A DNA stretch of 52,779 nt from Zygnema cylindricum. Taxonomy: Eukaryota; Streptophyta; Zygnematophyceae; Zygnematales; Zygnemataceae. Location of the stretch: positions 1-52,779 of the forward strand of contig JBBHKE010001166.1 of NCBI GenBank assembly GCA_037447655.1. Reading direction: 5' to 3'. The notes beneath the pieces are model-generated. The model was not told the DNA's origin and did no database searches. It was given only the letters and a program-made list of their open reading frames with translations. Positions 1-11,520 of the stretch are shown here, one piece after another. How positions within the stretch are numbered: the first letter of the stretch is position 1; every line of letters begins with the position of its first letter. Both the position numbers and the translations under genes were made by a program.

Positions 1-144
1 TTTTTTTTTCGTAAAAGACGGTCGGTTAACGGTTAACAATTTTGGAGCGTGACAAAACTCGGTCGGGCGTCGGTTACTCAGATTTTGAAAAAAAAAAAAC
101 GGTCGGTTTCGGGTATGATTTTTTTTGGACTTTTGCGACCTCTG
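1..144 (-). mobile_element. hAT-like MITE, end fragment cut by window edge
   Basis: This stretch matches, in reverse complement, the left end of the elements at 23822-24269 and 47777-48387. It shares the GGTCGGTTAACGGT block, the 'ttttggagcgtgac' block and the terminal TTTTGCGACCTCTG. The end at 144 is the terminal inverted repeat; the rest lies outside the window. Family assignment rests on the 8-bp target duplication seen at the 47.8 kb copy. Non-coding. Confidence 0.7.
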
Positions 145-1371
145 TTCAACACGCAACACTATTCAAAATGGCTTAAATTTCTTGAAAAATGTGGATGTTT
201 CCGGGCAAAAGGAGGGTTATGAGCTCTCTTAGATTAGGACTCTTGGATTTTACTGCCGCCGAAAGTTATTAGATGAACCTCAATAAAACCCTAATTTGAT
301 TTTCTAATGGTGTTCGATTCTTCCCCGCAGCGTGATTTTATCACGTTTAGATTTACAGTTACGGTATTTCCGGCGGGCGTGAGACCGGCCGCTGATTTTC
401 TCGACAAGTCCCGACAAGCGTGTCAGAACCAGGTTGGTCCCCCTCACATGCAGAGTTTGTCATTAATGTTGGAAATCGAATCCGGTCTAGTTTGTCCTTT
501 ATCAAATCTAAAAAGGTACGACCGCTCTACCATAATAACTGCTTCGGTACTCGCATTAAAGCGAAGAGGATGACGCATATTAACTGCTGACGTAATCAGT
601 GGTTTGTCTTATTTATACTTTTTAGGTCTACCGGGCGGTTTTTGAGCCGATTCGGCGTTTCCAAATCGCCAGGTTTTGAATGTTGCTGTATTTTATTTTT
701 TCCGACCATTATTTTTCGTCCGTGGATGAAAGCTCCATCCAATAATCCAACGGCTTGGTCTCGCTGTAACAATTTGAATGCCGTACGGTACTGTACGGTA
801 GTGGGAGTTTCAAAAGAGCTATTTATGACAAACCTGAAACCTGCCCAATCAAGTAAAAAACAGAAAGAGAAGAAAATGGTGGACTTTTTTCTTTCTTACT
901 TATCTATTGGCTCGTGCATTCATAGTACCACGTCATCAATTTGTTTCCAACCCGCTTAGCCGTGAAGTAATTCCGTACATCTTGTTACAGCCAGCCGTTA
1001 AGATTCAAATTTCAACAGGTTTCCGTGCTGTCATATCACACGCGTGAATGCAGATCGTATCGTACGAAAATCGCTGACTTGAAACAGTTTCATTTTTTTT
1101 TTCCAAAACTACAGTACCCCGCCGCCACAGACACTATTACTTATGACCAATCAGAATGACGTGTCACTCAGCGGCCGTACATCAATCGAACGAAGTGACG
1201 AATCGACATCAGATTGTCAAAAATCTTACCGGTTTTTCGTACAGCCTCCCCTGGTAGTACGGCATTCTTTTTGGAAATTTGTCAAAATTCGATGCCCCGA
1301 ATCCTAGGGTTGTACGAAAAATTACAGCTTTCATGCCTTTCAGTAGGAGAAAAAACAAAAGTTGGTGGAAG
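145..1371. other. intergenic, no gene recognised
   Basis: Short open frames exist (for example 307-573 and 642-959), but none shows a recognisable domain, consistent splice sites or conserved motifs. The DNA has frequent GTAC tetranucleotides, like the surrounding MITE-rich sequence. Confidence 0.5.
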
Positions 1372-1374
1372 TAA

Positions 1375-2153
1375 GGGTGTGTCCCCATGTGCATAAGTAT
1401 GGGTTTTTTCCTGTCGTTTTGCCGTAAAACTTAGCGCCGTACTGCCTAAATTGCAACCGTACGAAGGAATCACAAATTTGTAGAGTACAATTTGCGTCAT
1501 CCCTGAACTTAGGATGTACGAAAAGTTGTCGTCTTGTGCTTTTCGACCCACTTCGACGACAAAAAACGTCATCTTCAACCTTATCTTTAAAACACATGCG
1601 CGATGTGATTTAAAATTAGGTTTTTTCGATTGACAAATAGGAACATATTTTCGCGCGTGCCGTAAATGTCGACAAAAATCCTACGATTTCCAAGGACAAA
1701 GAAAAGTACATAGTTCGCTATGTTTTGTCCGTTTGCGCTCTAATAAGACAAATACAAGGACACAATTTGTTTGGATTTGTCAGTTTTCGTCTAGTACGGA
1801 TTTCTTTTTTTGCAGGGGTCTTCAAATTCCGATGCCATTTCACGTCGACTGGACAGGAGACGCGAAGGCAAATCGCATCTTCTTCAACTGTGAAGTTGTC
1901 AGGCTGGAATGCGGTACGTCTACAATGTCACGGAAAGACATGCGACGTCACACGCAAGTACAAAAAATAACGTGCGAACACAGATTGTAGACGTTGACAA
2001 CCGTCACAGGTACTGTCGACGTATACAATCGTCACAAGCGTAAGTTACGATTTCGTCCTTACACACATAGGGACACTTGAAATCCGGGTCCGCCGGATCT
2101 GCGCTAAAAAACAAAGTAAGTTCGCTAAGTTTCAAGTACATGGGGACAAACCC
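1375..2153 (+). mobile_element. PIF/Harbinger-like (Tourist-type) MITE, 779 bp
   Basis: Terminal inverted repeats GGGTGTGTCCCCATGT (left) and ACATGGGGACAAACCC (right) are flanked by the 3-bp direct repeat TAA at 1372-1374 and 2154-2156. This is the target-site pattern of PIF/Harbinger elements. The interior (about 1430-2150) recurs in inverse orientation at 42476-43181. No transposase frame is present, so it is a non-autonomous copy. The overlapping short frames here are not supported as genes. Confidence 0.75.
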
Positions 2154-2156
2154 TAA

Positions 2157-3095
2157 GAACCTGATCATACAAATTGTGTATCTGTCACACGGTTTTTTTT
2201 CTCTTTCGGGCAAGAACAAATTTTTGGCAACGATCTGAACCACGCAATCTAAAGGTTGACATAAAACAGACGTGTAGCGTGTACTGTACTTTATTCTCCA
2301 TTAGTTCGTAACTTCATATGTACATTGTAATATTGTATGATTTGTAAGGCTAAAGTATGTAAGTACGATATAATACACCTTGCCGGTTTGCCCCCGGTGA
2401 TTACAGAACATACAGCTTTGTTACCATTCGTACAGGTGCTTGTGATGTTGACAGATGTCAAAGGAAGAGTTCTTTAATAGCTGTCCCACCTGAGCGTGTG
2501 AATTGTCTCAATGTTGATCATAGAATGATGACACAAGTTTAGGCCAGTCAGCAATTCGATTGTCAAATTATGTCATGTTTTATAACCATCGACGGCTCTT
2601 GTTACCCGGTGATCGTTTGTTAATTTGCGGTACCTACGTCATGTAGAGAGAATGCTGTATTGTTGTTATCAGGTATACCATCCGGGTATTTGCGTTAACC
2701 TGGTCGACAGTCTGTGCAGATTATATATGTCCCGGCTTGTTTGTCATTATTTGATTATTTCGTCCAGTATGAAGGTTATTTCAGTTATTTGAGTTATTTG
2801 ACTTATTTCTACAAATCGCATGAAAGCAGTATACCGTACTAGAACTCGTACAGTACAACGAAAATTACAGTACCGTGGGCAGCTTACAGTTTTACTGTTA
2901 GCTGACCGATGTAACGTCTGTTCGTGACAGAACTGACTCGATGGAACATCACCCCAAGACTACAGCCTAAGGAAATATCGTGCGGCTAATTTCTTGCGTC
3001 CGCATGAAATTTCCACTACGAGAAACCTGCGGAATCCGCATAAAATATCGCACGAAAATAGTTTTCAATTGGTCGAAGCTACAGTGTACTGTAGA
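2157..3095. other. intergenic, no gene recognised
   Basis: No coding signal is visible. Positions 2940-2955 (GATGGAACATCACCCC) resemble the right end of the hairpin MITE family seen at 43182-43914. I could not find the partner end, so this is probably a relic. Confidence 0.4.
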
Positions 3096-3676
3096 GTACA
3101 GTACACCGCCAATCGTTATTAGCGTTGTGTACGCTATTTCCGTCCCGCTTTTTTTTTATTTATTCTCCATTAGCGTAGTTCATTCTATTTTTTTCTTTAC
3201 TCTATTTAGGGTTTATTTTTTAGTACCGTACAAAATGGAAAAACGCCATCAGTCAAATAGTGTGGTGTATGAACAGTGTCAGACCGTACAAAATTGTACC
3301 TTTTTAAGTGAAAAAGTATAATTAATTAGTTTTAGTAGCCGCGGACGCATGAGAATGTGCGCTCTTAAAAGGGGTTCTAATCGGGTTGTCAAATATCACG
3401 TTCGCACATATTCGTCCAGGAACCACGTTTCGACAGTGTGAACGTACGATTTGTGTACGATATGTCAGATTTTGTACGAATACCTATATTAGTGTAAGCA
3501 TGTTTGCGACCGACATTTATTTTTTTCAAAGACCCAAATTAGAATTATTAAACAATTAAAATGTATGTTTTTTTTCAAAATTTTCAAATTCTTAATTACT
3601 GTAGCGTAAACCACGGTATTTTTTCATGTACGCGAAAGAAACTTATACGCTAATAACGATTGGCGGTGTACTGTAC
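3096..3676 (+). mobile_element. MITE with perfect 29-bp terminal inverted repeats
   Basis: Positions 3096-3124 and 3648-3676 are exact reverse complements. The core is ACACCGCCAATCGTTATTAG. Related copies with the same ends are at 49359-49879 and 50090-50291, with a fragment near 23540-23625. The interiors share blocks such as 'accgtacaaaattgtac' with the 49.4 kb copy. The termini contain the palindrome GTAC, which blurs the target-site duplication, so I do not assign a superfamily. The frame at 2980-3321 runs across the TIR and is not a gene. Confidence 0.75.
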
Positions 3677-4161
3677 TTTCGCCTCTTGTTTTCGCCTCTT
3701 TGTAACGTATTTAATTATTTACGTAATTGTACAGATTTCTTGTGCGCTACGTACACAAAATTACAGGAGGCGTAAATTTCAAAATCGAACTATGAAACTT
3801 TGTCGGTTTGAACGTAGACGCCAATTGTGCTAAAAACGACAAATTCGAGATTAAACTTTCTAAACTTAACAGTGCGGACAACCTCATACCTTATCGTGGA
3901 ATGATTTTTATAGTGTTTTATATTTGACGTGGCATGTTTACATTCCTAAGCGCGATTCGTCAAAACCGTCAACACCGACAAAAGGTTCCTTGAATCTTGA
4001 CGGTTTTGTCTTTCTAGGCCTCGCATCATAAATTGAGAAAATTCACCCTCGATTTTCATTGTAATTTGCGCCTCTTGTACTTTTTCGTACTTGACACACA
4101 GGAAATATGTACGGATATATCTAGAGGGTACAAGGAGGCGAAAATAAAAAAGGCTATAATT
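3677..4161. other. intergenic, no gene recognised
   Basis: AT-rich sequence without a coding or RNA signal. It separates two inverted-repeat elements. Confidence 0.4.
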
Positions 4162-5305
4162 AGTGTTGGGTATCGGTTAAATTCATATCGCGATAATTTC
4201 GATATTCAATATATCGAATATCGATCCAGCAGAATCATCGATATATCGTACCGAAACCAACATAAAACCATCGCGATATATATCGCGATATATAGTATTT
4301 TTTAAATTTAATATTTTATATTTCTATATAATATGTAATTTTAGCGAAAAAGACAAATTGTCTGATACGCCACGTACGACGTGATTTTCGTTCCGTGACT
4401 TAAAGGTAGACGCCGCAAAATGTAACCGACAAAAAAATACTAATTCTGTAATTCATATAATTACATATTTGGGGTATGGTTACATACGAGGTCGCAGTAA
4501 TAATACGGACAACAAAATTTTAATATTATAGAGGCCTTTGTTACATCGCGTATCGTCTGCAAACAAATTTTTACATACGTGTACTGATTTGAGTGGTTCT
4601 TTGTAAGTTGACGATCAAATCTTTAAAATCGTCAAATGTTTGAAAGCCGACCATTTTCGTATGGAAACCCGTACTTGCGTATTATATGCGTGTACTTCGC
4701 AGGTGTACCGCGTCAATGTACCTCAGGTATCTCCTTCACTCTGCAGACTTTCAAGAAAATGCCGTATTTCTTTTCGGCAAAGACTTTACGATCACCTTGT
4801 CTGAAGGCACGTGAGTTTGGAGACCTGTGAAAATTTTCATTTTTTTTAATGCCTCGATATATTGGCGATACGATATATCGCGATATTTTGATTTTCGATA
4901 TATCGAAGCGATACATCGATTATCGGGTACGTGAAATTCGATATACATCAAATATCGGCAAAAGGTCCTCGATACCCAACACTAGTAACCATACCCCAAA
5001 TATGTAATTATATGAATTACAAAATTAATACTTTTTTGTCGGTTACATTTTGCGGCGTCCACCTTTAAGTCACGGAACAAAAATCACGTCGTACGTGGCG
5101 TATTAGACAATTTGTCTTTTTCGCTAAAATTACATATAATATAGAAATATAAAATATTAAATTTTAAAAAATACTATACATCGCAAATATATCGCGATAA
5201 TTTATGTTGGTCCTGGTGCGATATATCGAGGATTCCGCTAGATCGATATTCCATACATCGATTATCGAAATTATCGCGATATGAATTTACCCGATACCCA
5301 ACACA
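4162..5305. mobile_element. Fold-back/compound MITE with ~320-bp inverted arms
   Basis: The left arm (about 4162-4485) and right arm (about 4986-5304) are near-complete reverse complements, both ending in GTGTTGGGTATCGG. A third end, CGATACCCAACACT at 4970-4983, lies at the inner edge of the right arm. The structure could therefore be an 822-bp element (4162-4983) joined to an inverted duplicate of its left part. The arms and part of the loop are rich in ATATCGCGATAT palindromes. Relatives are a fragment at 22488-22607 and a diverged element at 41340-41721. Non-coding; I see no convincing target-site duplication. Confidence 0.7.
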
Positions 5306-5332
5306 ACCTATTACTATTATTTTTCATTTTGC

Positions 5333-5445
5333 GACCAATACAATATGGGCCTTAAGGCCATATTCTATGTTTTGCAAACAATAGGCATATTGTATGGCCC
5401 CACTTTCACCTATTTTTGAACTATGGTGCGAACAAAAAAACCTAC
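5333..5445. repeat. Dispersed repeat, pair with 47637-47752
   Basis: Shares ordered blocks with the second copy: 'tttcattttgcg-ccaata', 'aggcatattgtatgg', 'ctttcacctatttttgaacta'. Element boundaries are not visible. Non-coding. Confidence 0.55.
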
Positions 5446-5572
5446 AGTATAGTTGATGCGTATCAAGCTGATATCGGGTCGATTCTATGCGGATCGACAT
5501 TCAGAGAATACTAGACGATCGCTAAGGGTGACCTTCCATCAGTATATAAATAAGGGAACGTTGTTCGCCCCT

Positions 5573-6175
5573 CTACGAAACATTATGTAGGCGGTAGGCG
5601 GTGTGTCTGTCAAGGATTTTTTCCGTCCGTCCGCAGTACGGTCCGCCGTACTGCTGGCACAATGTAAAGGTGCCGCCCGTACCGCCGTTTGGATGGCGTA
5701 ATCTTACGTTACCAGTTGTCGGTGTGCAGACCACCGTACGGCTGGCATTCTCTAACATTGCAAAGCGTGCCGGAGAAACACAAGGGAAAGGCCGCTGCCC
5801 GGAATGGCCGGTCTCGGCGTCCTGCAAAGAACCCACCAATGCGAATGCTTCCCAGAATAATGATTATGCCCACTGTTGACCCCATCCCTCCCAATAGGCA
5901 TGCATGAACAGATAGGAGAGGCACAAGGATAGGGAATAGGGATGAGTGCATGGGAAGGCGAAAAGATCTCCCCTCCCCCTTACTTTCCCCATTAAGCAGG
6001 GGAAAGGGGTTGGGTTCTCGGTAATCGGGTCGGTACTTATTCACGGGAAGTCTACAGCATTTGTTCCCTCAAAACCCACTGTTTCGATACAAGGAATAGG
6101 TAGTTTACTCCGGGGAGTTCACGCCAAAGCAAAAGAAACTACAAGCGAATACACAAATGAAACGACAGACTAAAT
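5573..6175. other. GC-rich patch of unknown origin
   Basis: Base composition switches to clearly GC-rich sequence between AT-rich flanks. Open frames run on both strands (minus 5709-6044, 111 residues with a hydrophobic stretch MGSTVGIIIILGSIRIGGFF; plus 5601-5879), but I recognise no protein. 'cagtacgg'-type segments are repeated near 5633-5660. Possible explanations are an inserted organelle fragment or captured exon sequence; I cannot tell which. No function is assigned. Confidence 0.35.
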
Positions 6176-6179
6176 CGTA

Positions 6180-6732
6180 TCACGCGACAGAAGTTAACAT
6201 CTAATAAATATATATCATAAAAAAAGACAAAATTTTACGCTAAATACTCGTATGTTACGGGTTTATTAATTATTTGCTATCAAAATCAATGGCGAAAAGG
6301 TTCATGTATGTAGAAGACGATGACGAAGCCAAGTGGATGGTTTAATTCGCGTTTCGTTCACGTAGGGGGTACGATTAAACGTAAAAGTTTCACATTATTT
6401 TAAGCGTTCGATCTCAATCCAATGAACGATATGAATGAATGGACTAAATATAAAATGTAGTATTCAATACTTTAATGTTAAATATAGAATACACATTAAA
6501 CCATTGACGTTATTCAACCATTATTCGTTTAAACATAATACTAATGGTTTTTGTTTATTTTATATTAAGGTGTTGCATATAAATTTTTTATATTTTTTTT
6601 ATCAATACATAATATTACAAAAGAAGAAAACAAACAAAAAGTCAAACAAAATAAATAACCACAATACAACCTTTATCACATAACAAATGTAAACATAATA
6701 AAGAAAAAAAAAGAAAAAACATCTGACTTAAC
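6180..6732. other. AT-rich intergenic DNA with a short dispersed repeat
   Basis: Positions about 6185-6235 ('gttaacatctaataaa' then 'aaaagacaaaatt') recur at about 18965-19010. Otherwise this is AT-rich DNA without a recognised gene; the frame at 6435-6683 is low-complexity. Confidence 0.45.
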
Positions 6733-7440
6733 TACGATTCAACCAACTTAGTCCAAATACCCAAAAGGTTGGAACAACATAATTATCAGCTCGATGGTTG
6801 ACTAACACTACAAACACGTATTTTCTTTTATATTTTTTGATAGTTAGAATATGTTAATTACTTTTTTTGTTTTCGATCAAGCAACTTAGCCGAAGACCCA
6901 AATGGTTGCGTAAACATCATTATCAGCTCAAAGGCTGACTAACATTATATTAACTTAATATTTATTAATTTTTATTGTTTATTATAGTAGATCGATTACT
7001 TTGAGTACTTTTTTTTTTTTTTTTTTGTGATCAACCAACTTAGTCATAAGACTTAAAAGGTTGAATAAACATCACTATCAGCACGGAGGTTGACCAACAT
7101 TACAAACACTTGTTTTCATTCATAACATTTATTTGTTATATTACATTGTTACTTTGATTTTTTTTTATTTTTTTTCGATCAACCAACTTATTCTAAAGAC
7201 CAAGAAAGTTGTTGGATCATCTCAAAGGTTGACCAACATTACAAACATTGGTATGTAAATATATATATTTTTAAAAACAACACAAATACTTTGACTACTT
7301 TGTTTCGGTGATACTTGATTACTTTGTTTTTTTTTGTGTGACCAACATTACAAACATTGGTTTTTTTTTTTTTTAAATACAATACAAATACTTTGAATAC
7401 TTTGTTTTGGTGATACTTTGATTACTTTGTTTTTTTTTAT
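6733..7440. repeat. Tandem repeat, ~147-bp period, four clear units
   Basis: The unit carries 'caaccaacttagtc', then 'aaaaggttg', then 'atcatcagctc-aaggttgac', then 'aacattacaaacac', followed by a T-rich spacer. Units start near 6737, 6883, 7030 and 7178. Two shorter degenerate units ('gaccaacattacaaacattgg') follow up to about 7440. Copies are diverged, so the array is old. Confidence 0.7.
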
Positions 7441-8459
7441 GATGTTAATTGGAAGTAAGCAAGTATTACTGATATTTTTGTTTATGTGGAAAAACTTGAC
7501 AAATACTTTGTTTCTTATAATTTAAATTTTAATGACAAAAAAAATATTTATAGAACCTTAAATTGGGTATTAATCAAACCCCTATAAACCTTTAATCACG
7601 TAATGATAATGTGCTAATCAAGCCCCTAAAACCCCTACACACGTATCTTTGAGAAAAATAATATATATATATATATATATATATTTAAAAACAGAAAAAA
7701 AAAATGTCGTATTAATTTTAGAAACAATAACACTCTAATAATATCGACGCTTGTTGAAATTGAACTCTTTTAAGTCCTTTGCTTTTCATTAGATTAAATT
7801 GAGTCGTTGCTTTCAATCTATATAAAAAGAAAAACCAAAGTTAAGATTTTGTATATGTTAATAAAAAAACCAAAGATAGGCGTCTATATACATAACTGTT
7901 CTAACAATATGGGTTTTATAAGACAAATTTTTTACAAGACAAATACATAGCATTTATTCTTTAAAAAAAAATGAAACACAAGTTTATTAATTTTTGATAT
8001 TTGAAAGTGTAATTGTTCAAAAAAATAGAATTTATTTGTTAATTTTGATAAGAAGAGATTCTTACCTTTATTTGGTAAGGGATTAGTGTAACAATTTTTT
8101 GAAAATTGTCCAATTTGTATTAGATTTTGTTTTGAAAATTTCGTAAAAAAAACTTGCATAACAACCAAAATTTCATTTTTTCAAAGGATTAGAATTTTTT
8201 ACCAAAAAAACAAAATTTGAAATTGATCATACCTTAACAATGAATATTCCTTCATATGATACCAAAATGGGTTTTTTTTGCAGTTTTTGTTAACTTTGTC
8301 GTCCATTGGTTCTTGCTGATTCCACTCCGAGCTAGTATTGTTGGGGAGAAGATGTTTCCATATTGAACTTCATTACCTATATGGAAAGAGTATTTTACTA
8401 GTTTTTGAAATATATGTTGATTTATTTGATTTAATAGGATTGAATGACAATTGGTATAT
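7441..8459. other. AT-rich intergenic DNA with (TA)n microsatellite
   Basis: A TA dinucleotide run occupies about 7662-7685. The minus frame at 7932-8168 is low-complexity and not supported. The stretch may be the 3' tail of the Helitron-like remnant to its right, but I could not identify a terminal CTRR hairpin. Confidence 0.4.
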
Positions 8460-8689
8460 TATTTCATAAGTTTTGATGAGAAATTTGAAATTTACCTTTG
8501 TCTGTCATTTTCACCATGAATGTAATTGTTTCTTCAGCATTGGTGAAATTACAGTGGGTACAATGAAAAGTTTGTTTTCCGAATTTATCACCGACTGTGA
8601 CTGGAGAATAACAAAAATGGTAGCCATGGTATTCTTTTGGTGTCATGCAACAATGCCATGGTATTCTTTTGGTGTCAGACAACAATATC

Positions 8690-8906
8690 ATTGGCTATAA
8701 AGATGAGCATGTGACAAATTTAACAAAATGAAACGTTCACTTTGTGTTCCTGGTAGACATCCTTGTTCAATTTCTAGGAACCTGATAGAATAAAAACCAT
8801 ATTTGGTTTCAATAGTTTTTGACAGAATTTGATGTAATTCAGACCATTTTGTATATACCATAGAGAATGACATAAAGAAAGTAGGTCGACCAAGTTGTCT
8901 AAACAT
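8690..8906 (-). pseudogene. Start of Helitron-like N (Rep) domain
   Basis: A 72-codon frame with 'MFRQLGRPTFFMSFSMVYTK' then 'WSELHQIL'. It corresponds to the 'M-x-R-x-L-G-x-P-T-x-F-x-S-x-S-x-A-x-x-x-W' motif that opens the rolling-circle replication initiator domain. The catalytic His and Tyr motifs are not found downstream, so the copy is truncated or badly decayed. Confidence 0.6.
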
Positions 8907-9229
8907 TGAAAAATATCACGTTTAGTTGTTGTTCAATATTGAGGTGTTCCCCTAATTTTATTAAATTATTGATATAAAAAATCAATTTGAAAAAATCCGA
9001 AGATTTTTTCTTCATTAAGCAGATGACCAACATTGATTTTATTTTCATTTAAATGTTTAATAGAATTTTTTCTTAAATTTATGTGTATAACATTACGAAT
9101 TTGACCGAGTTGATACCTACGAAGTTTAAGAAAAATATTTGAAATATGACAAGCTACACAACGATCAACATTACGAAGTTCCCACTTGCATACATCTCTA
9201 TATGTAGTATTTTTTTCGTAGTCTATTGT

Positions 9230-9568
9230 TCAATGACATTCTAACTCCCCACAAAAAATAGTTGGATAACTTAGCTCTTCTGAATACGTATCTTGAAAAA
9301 TACTTTTTGGTGTTTTACCTTCGCAAGGTGCTACTTCTATTATAGTATTTGGGGAAAAAAAATCCTCATCCCATTCAACTAAAGTATTTGTAACACCTAC
9401 ATTTGGCATATTGTTTATATTATGATTAGCATCTTTATCTTCCACAACATTTCTTTTATCCTCCTCATTATCCACTATAATATCTTCAAATGAGTCATCG
9501 TTATTTTCACAATATTTTTGATCATCGACTAAATCGAACTCATTACGACAATTGCGTACAAAATTCAT
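9230..9568 (-). pseudogene. Helitron 'APGEGxxP' segment
   Basis: A 112-codon frame: an acidic linker, then 'IIEVAPCEGKTPKSIFQDTY' and 'EELSYPTIFCGE'. This is the well-known 'APGEGxxPxSIFxDxxAEELxFPxLF' block at the entry to the Helitron-like N domain. In the next frame (about 9229-9060) it continues as 'ELRNVDRCVACHISNIFLKL', where the family has a similar basic helix. Confidence 0.65.
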
Positions 9569-9867
9569 ATATACTCACTCACTGTTATACCATATTTTTT
9601 ATTTAAATACCCATTTTTATAGAAATACTCAAGCGCAATAAAAAATTTATGTGGAATAATGGTTTCACTCCACATAGAACTACGAGATAACATTCGCTTA
9701 TTAAAACGTAACATAATTGTTTGTAGTGAATTACGAATCCTATTAAGACTTACCAAAGTCTTTGAAACTTCCATCGGAACATTAACAATCCCACCAACAA
9801 TCCCAAATTCACCATGACAAATATTTAAATGATTAATTGCCATAAAAAGAATACGAAGAGCAATCAA
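9565..9867 (-). pseudogene. Helitron 'VNVP' (DUF6570-like) segment
   Basis: A 100-codon frame with GIVGGIVNVPMEVSKTLVSL and later 'IIPHKFFIALEYFYKNGYLNKKYGITV'. Helitron proteins of many eukaryotes carry 'G-x-V-N-V-P-x-x-V-x-x-T-V-x-x-L-P-R' followed by 'x-x-V-R-P-x-K-V-x-x-A-L-x-x-L'. Here the Pro of the P-R pair reads Asn. It overlaps the next segment by four bases in a different frame, which suggests a frameshift. Confidence 0.6.
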
Positions 9868-9879
9868 TCATTCCTCTAC

Positions 9880-10110
9880 ATTACTCAATTTTTTTTTGAC
9901 AATCGTTTGGATTTGTAATTTTCTTTCCATTATCAACATAAAATAATGGATTTTTTTTTTTTGTAATGATTGTTTACACAAATCACAAATAAAATGATCA
10001 GTAACCACCAATTTATCAAATTGAATATGACCTTTTGATTCATTAGGAAGAGTTTCAAAATCTATGTGTAAAAACTTTGAAACATAATCACGAAAAAATA
10101 GTTGATTACA
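9880..10110 (-). pseudogene. Helitron-associated zinc-ribbon segment
   Basis: The frame gives 'FDKLVVTDHFICDLCKQSL' then 'NPLFYVDNGKKI'. This matches the pattern 'xxCxxCxxxLxxGKxPxxxxxNG' found between the N-terminal region and the 'VNVP' block of Helitron proteins. It is interrupted and too short to be functional. Confidence 0.5.
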
Positions 10111-10906
10111 ACAACAACATTAAAAAAAAAAACTTTCTTCAATTTTTTTACGAAACAATGTTTTAAATATATTAAATTCATAAGAATAAAACTTGTCATG
10201 AATTAACCCAAATTTTGAGATGTATTCTATAGCTTTCTTCTTAATGTTAATAGAATGAGGATTCTCGCAATATTCATCCAACAAAGTTACATTATTGTTT
10301 AAAAAATAAATACGGGCACCACCTATCTCCTACATAAAATAATCACCAGCAAAAGAAGCATCTACAACATTATCAAAGACACATAAGTCAAAACAATAAC
10401 CTGATTTTTCACTTTTTTAGCGAATAAAGCAACAAATTGGTTTTTAACTTTTAAAATACCTAAATTATCGCAAACAAAACCATTTGTATTTTTTAGCCTA
10501 ACAAGACCTAATGAAAATAAAGAATGAAGAACTAACTCTTTCCCAAAAAAACAAACAAAATCAAATTCAAAACATAGGTTAACATTATTTATTTTTCGAT
10601 ACATATGTAAACCCATAACAAATAGACTATAATCGTATGCTAAATAAGCTTGAAGGCTATTACAATAAGTACCTAACGGTATATGATATTTTTTCCCAAT
10701 TCGTAATTTAACCACAAACTCAATGTCATTTAATACCGAAACACCAATAAAAGACTTACCAATATTTACATTCGTATTTCCATTTCTATTACACCTACTA
10801 TTTTTAACAAAATTAACGTCACCAAAATTACCACTTATATTGTTTGTTTGTTTTGTAGGTTTTTTCCTTTTCTTATCTATACTTTCATTTACAAGTGTAT
10901 CAACAC

Positions 10907-10956
10907 TATCACTATTAGATAGTACAATATTATCACTATTAGATAGTACAACATTA
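10907..10956. repeat. 24-bp direct repeat, two units
   Basis: The unit TATCACTATTAGATAGTACA plus four bases occurs at 10907 and 10931, with a partial third start. It lies inside the decayed Helitron region, in an acidic or low-complexity part of the protein. Confidence 0.6.
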
Positions 10957-11139
10957 TCACAATTATAATCATATTACCATCATTTTCAAAAGTATCATTA
11001 CTGTTAGAAATAATATAGATATTTTTAATACATTCATTATTAGACAACAGATACATGTTACCTCTGTCCATTGTTTTTTTACATTCAGATAAACATAGTT
11101 GATGAACTTGTCTATTAAAGTTAGATGGAACAACATCCA

Positions 11140-11520
11140 TCAAAACATCCTAATGAACACCAGTTAAATATAAAGTAAGACCATCATCAACCATATTTCA
11201 CTAGAAGCAGACAATGCTCTAGAGAAATCAGCATTCCAAATATGAAAAACAATATCAAAAATTATTGCAGCAACACGAACTTCACCACAACTGCACCAAA
11301 CTTTATCAACAAACATATATGTTTGATAATGATTAAATTATATAAATTGATTTCCGTATCCATAACTAATAAAAATAGCATGCTCATCCCATTGATAAAA
11401 TAAATAACTAATAATTACCTTTTTTACATAAGAATATTTAGGCTCACAGCCAAACAATAATAGGGAAAGAGCACGAAACAAACGATTTTTATCCCTTGAA
11501 ACATGTAATCGAAAAAGAGG
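11140..11520 (-). pseudogene. OTU-like cysteine protease segment (broken)
   Basis: The translation shows DKNRLFRALSLLLFG, corresponding to the OTU catalytic block D-G-N-C-x-F-R-A-x-S. It is followed by 'MFVDKVWCSCGEVRVAA' (OTU W-G-G-x-x-E block) and 'TGVH-stop-DVL' (the H-Y-D-V block). The expected catalytic Cys position reads Arg, and a TAG replaces the residue after His. The reading frame also has a stop near 11338. This segment is upstream of the Helitron modules, where the domain sits in Helentron-type elements. Confidence 0.6.

Noticed and set aside
307-959. Short plus-strand open frames as possible small genes
   Set aside because: No recognisable domain, no splice support and repeat-rich surroundings; lengths are within chance expectation.
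5709-6044. A minus-strand frame with a hydrophobic stretch, considered as a mitochondrial membrane protein
   Set aside because: I could not match it to any organelle protein, and the opposite strand is equally open; kept only as a GC-rich patch.
6733-7440. Repeat array considered as a CRISPR
   Set aside because: Units are long, diverged and lack uniform short spacers, and the locus is eukaryotic.
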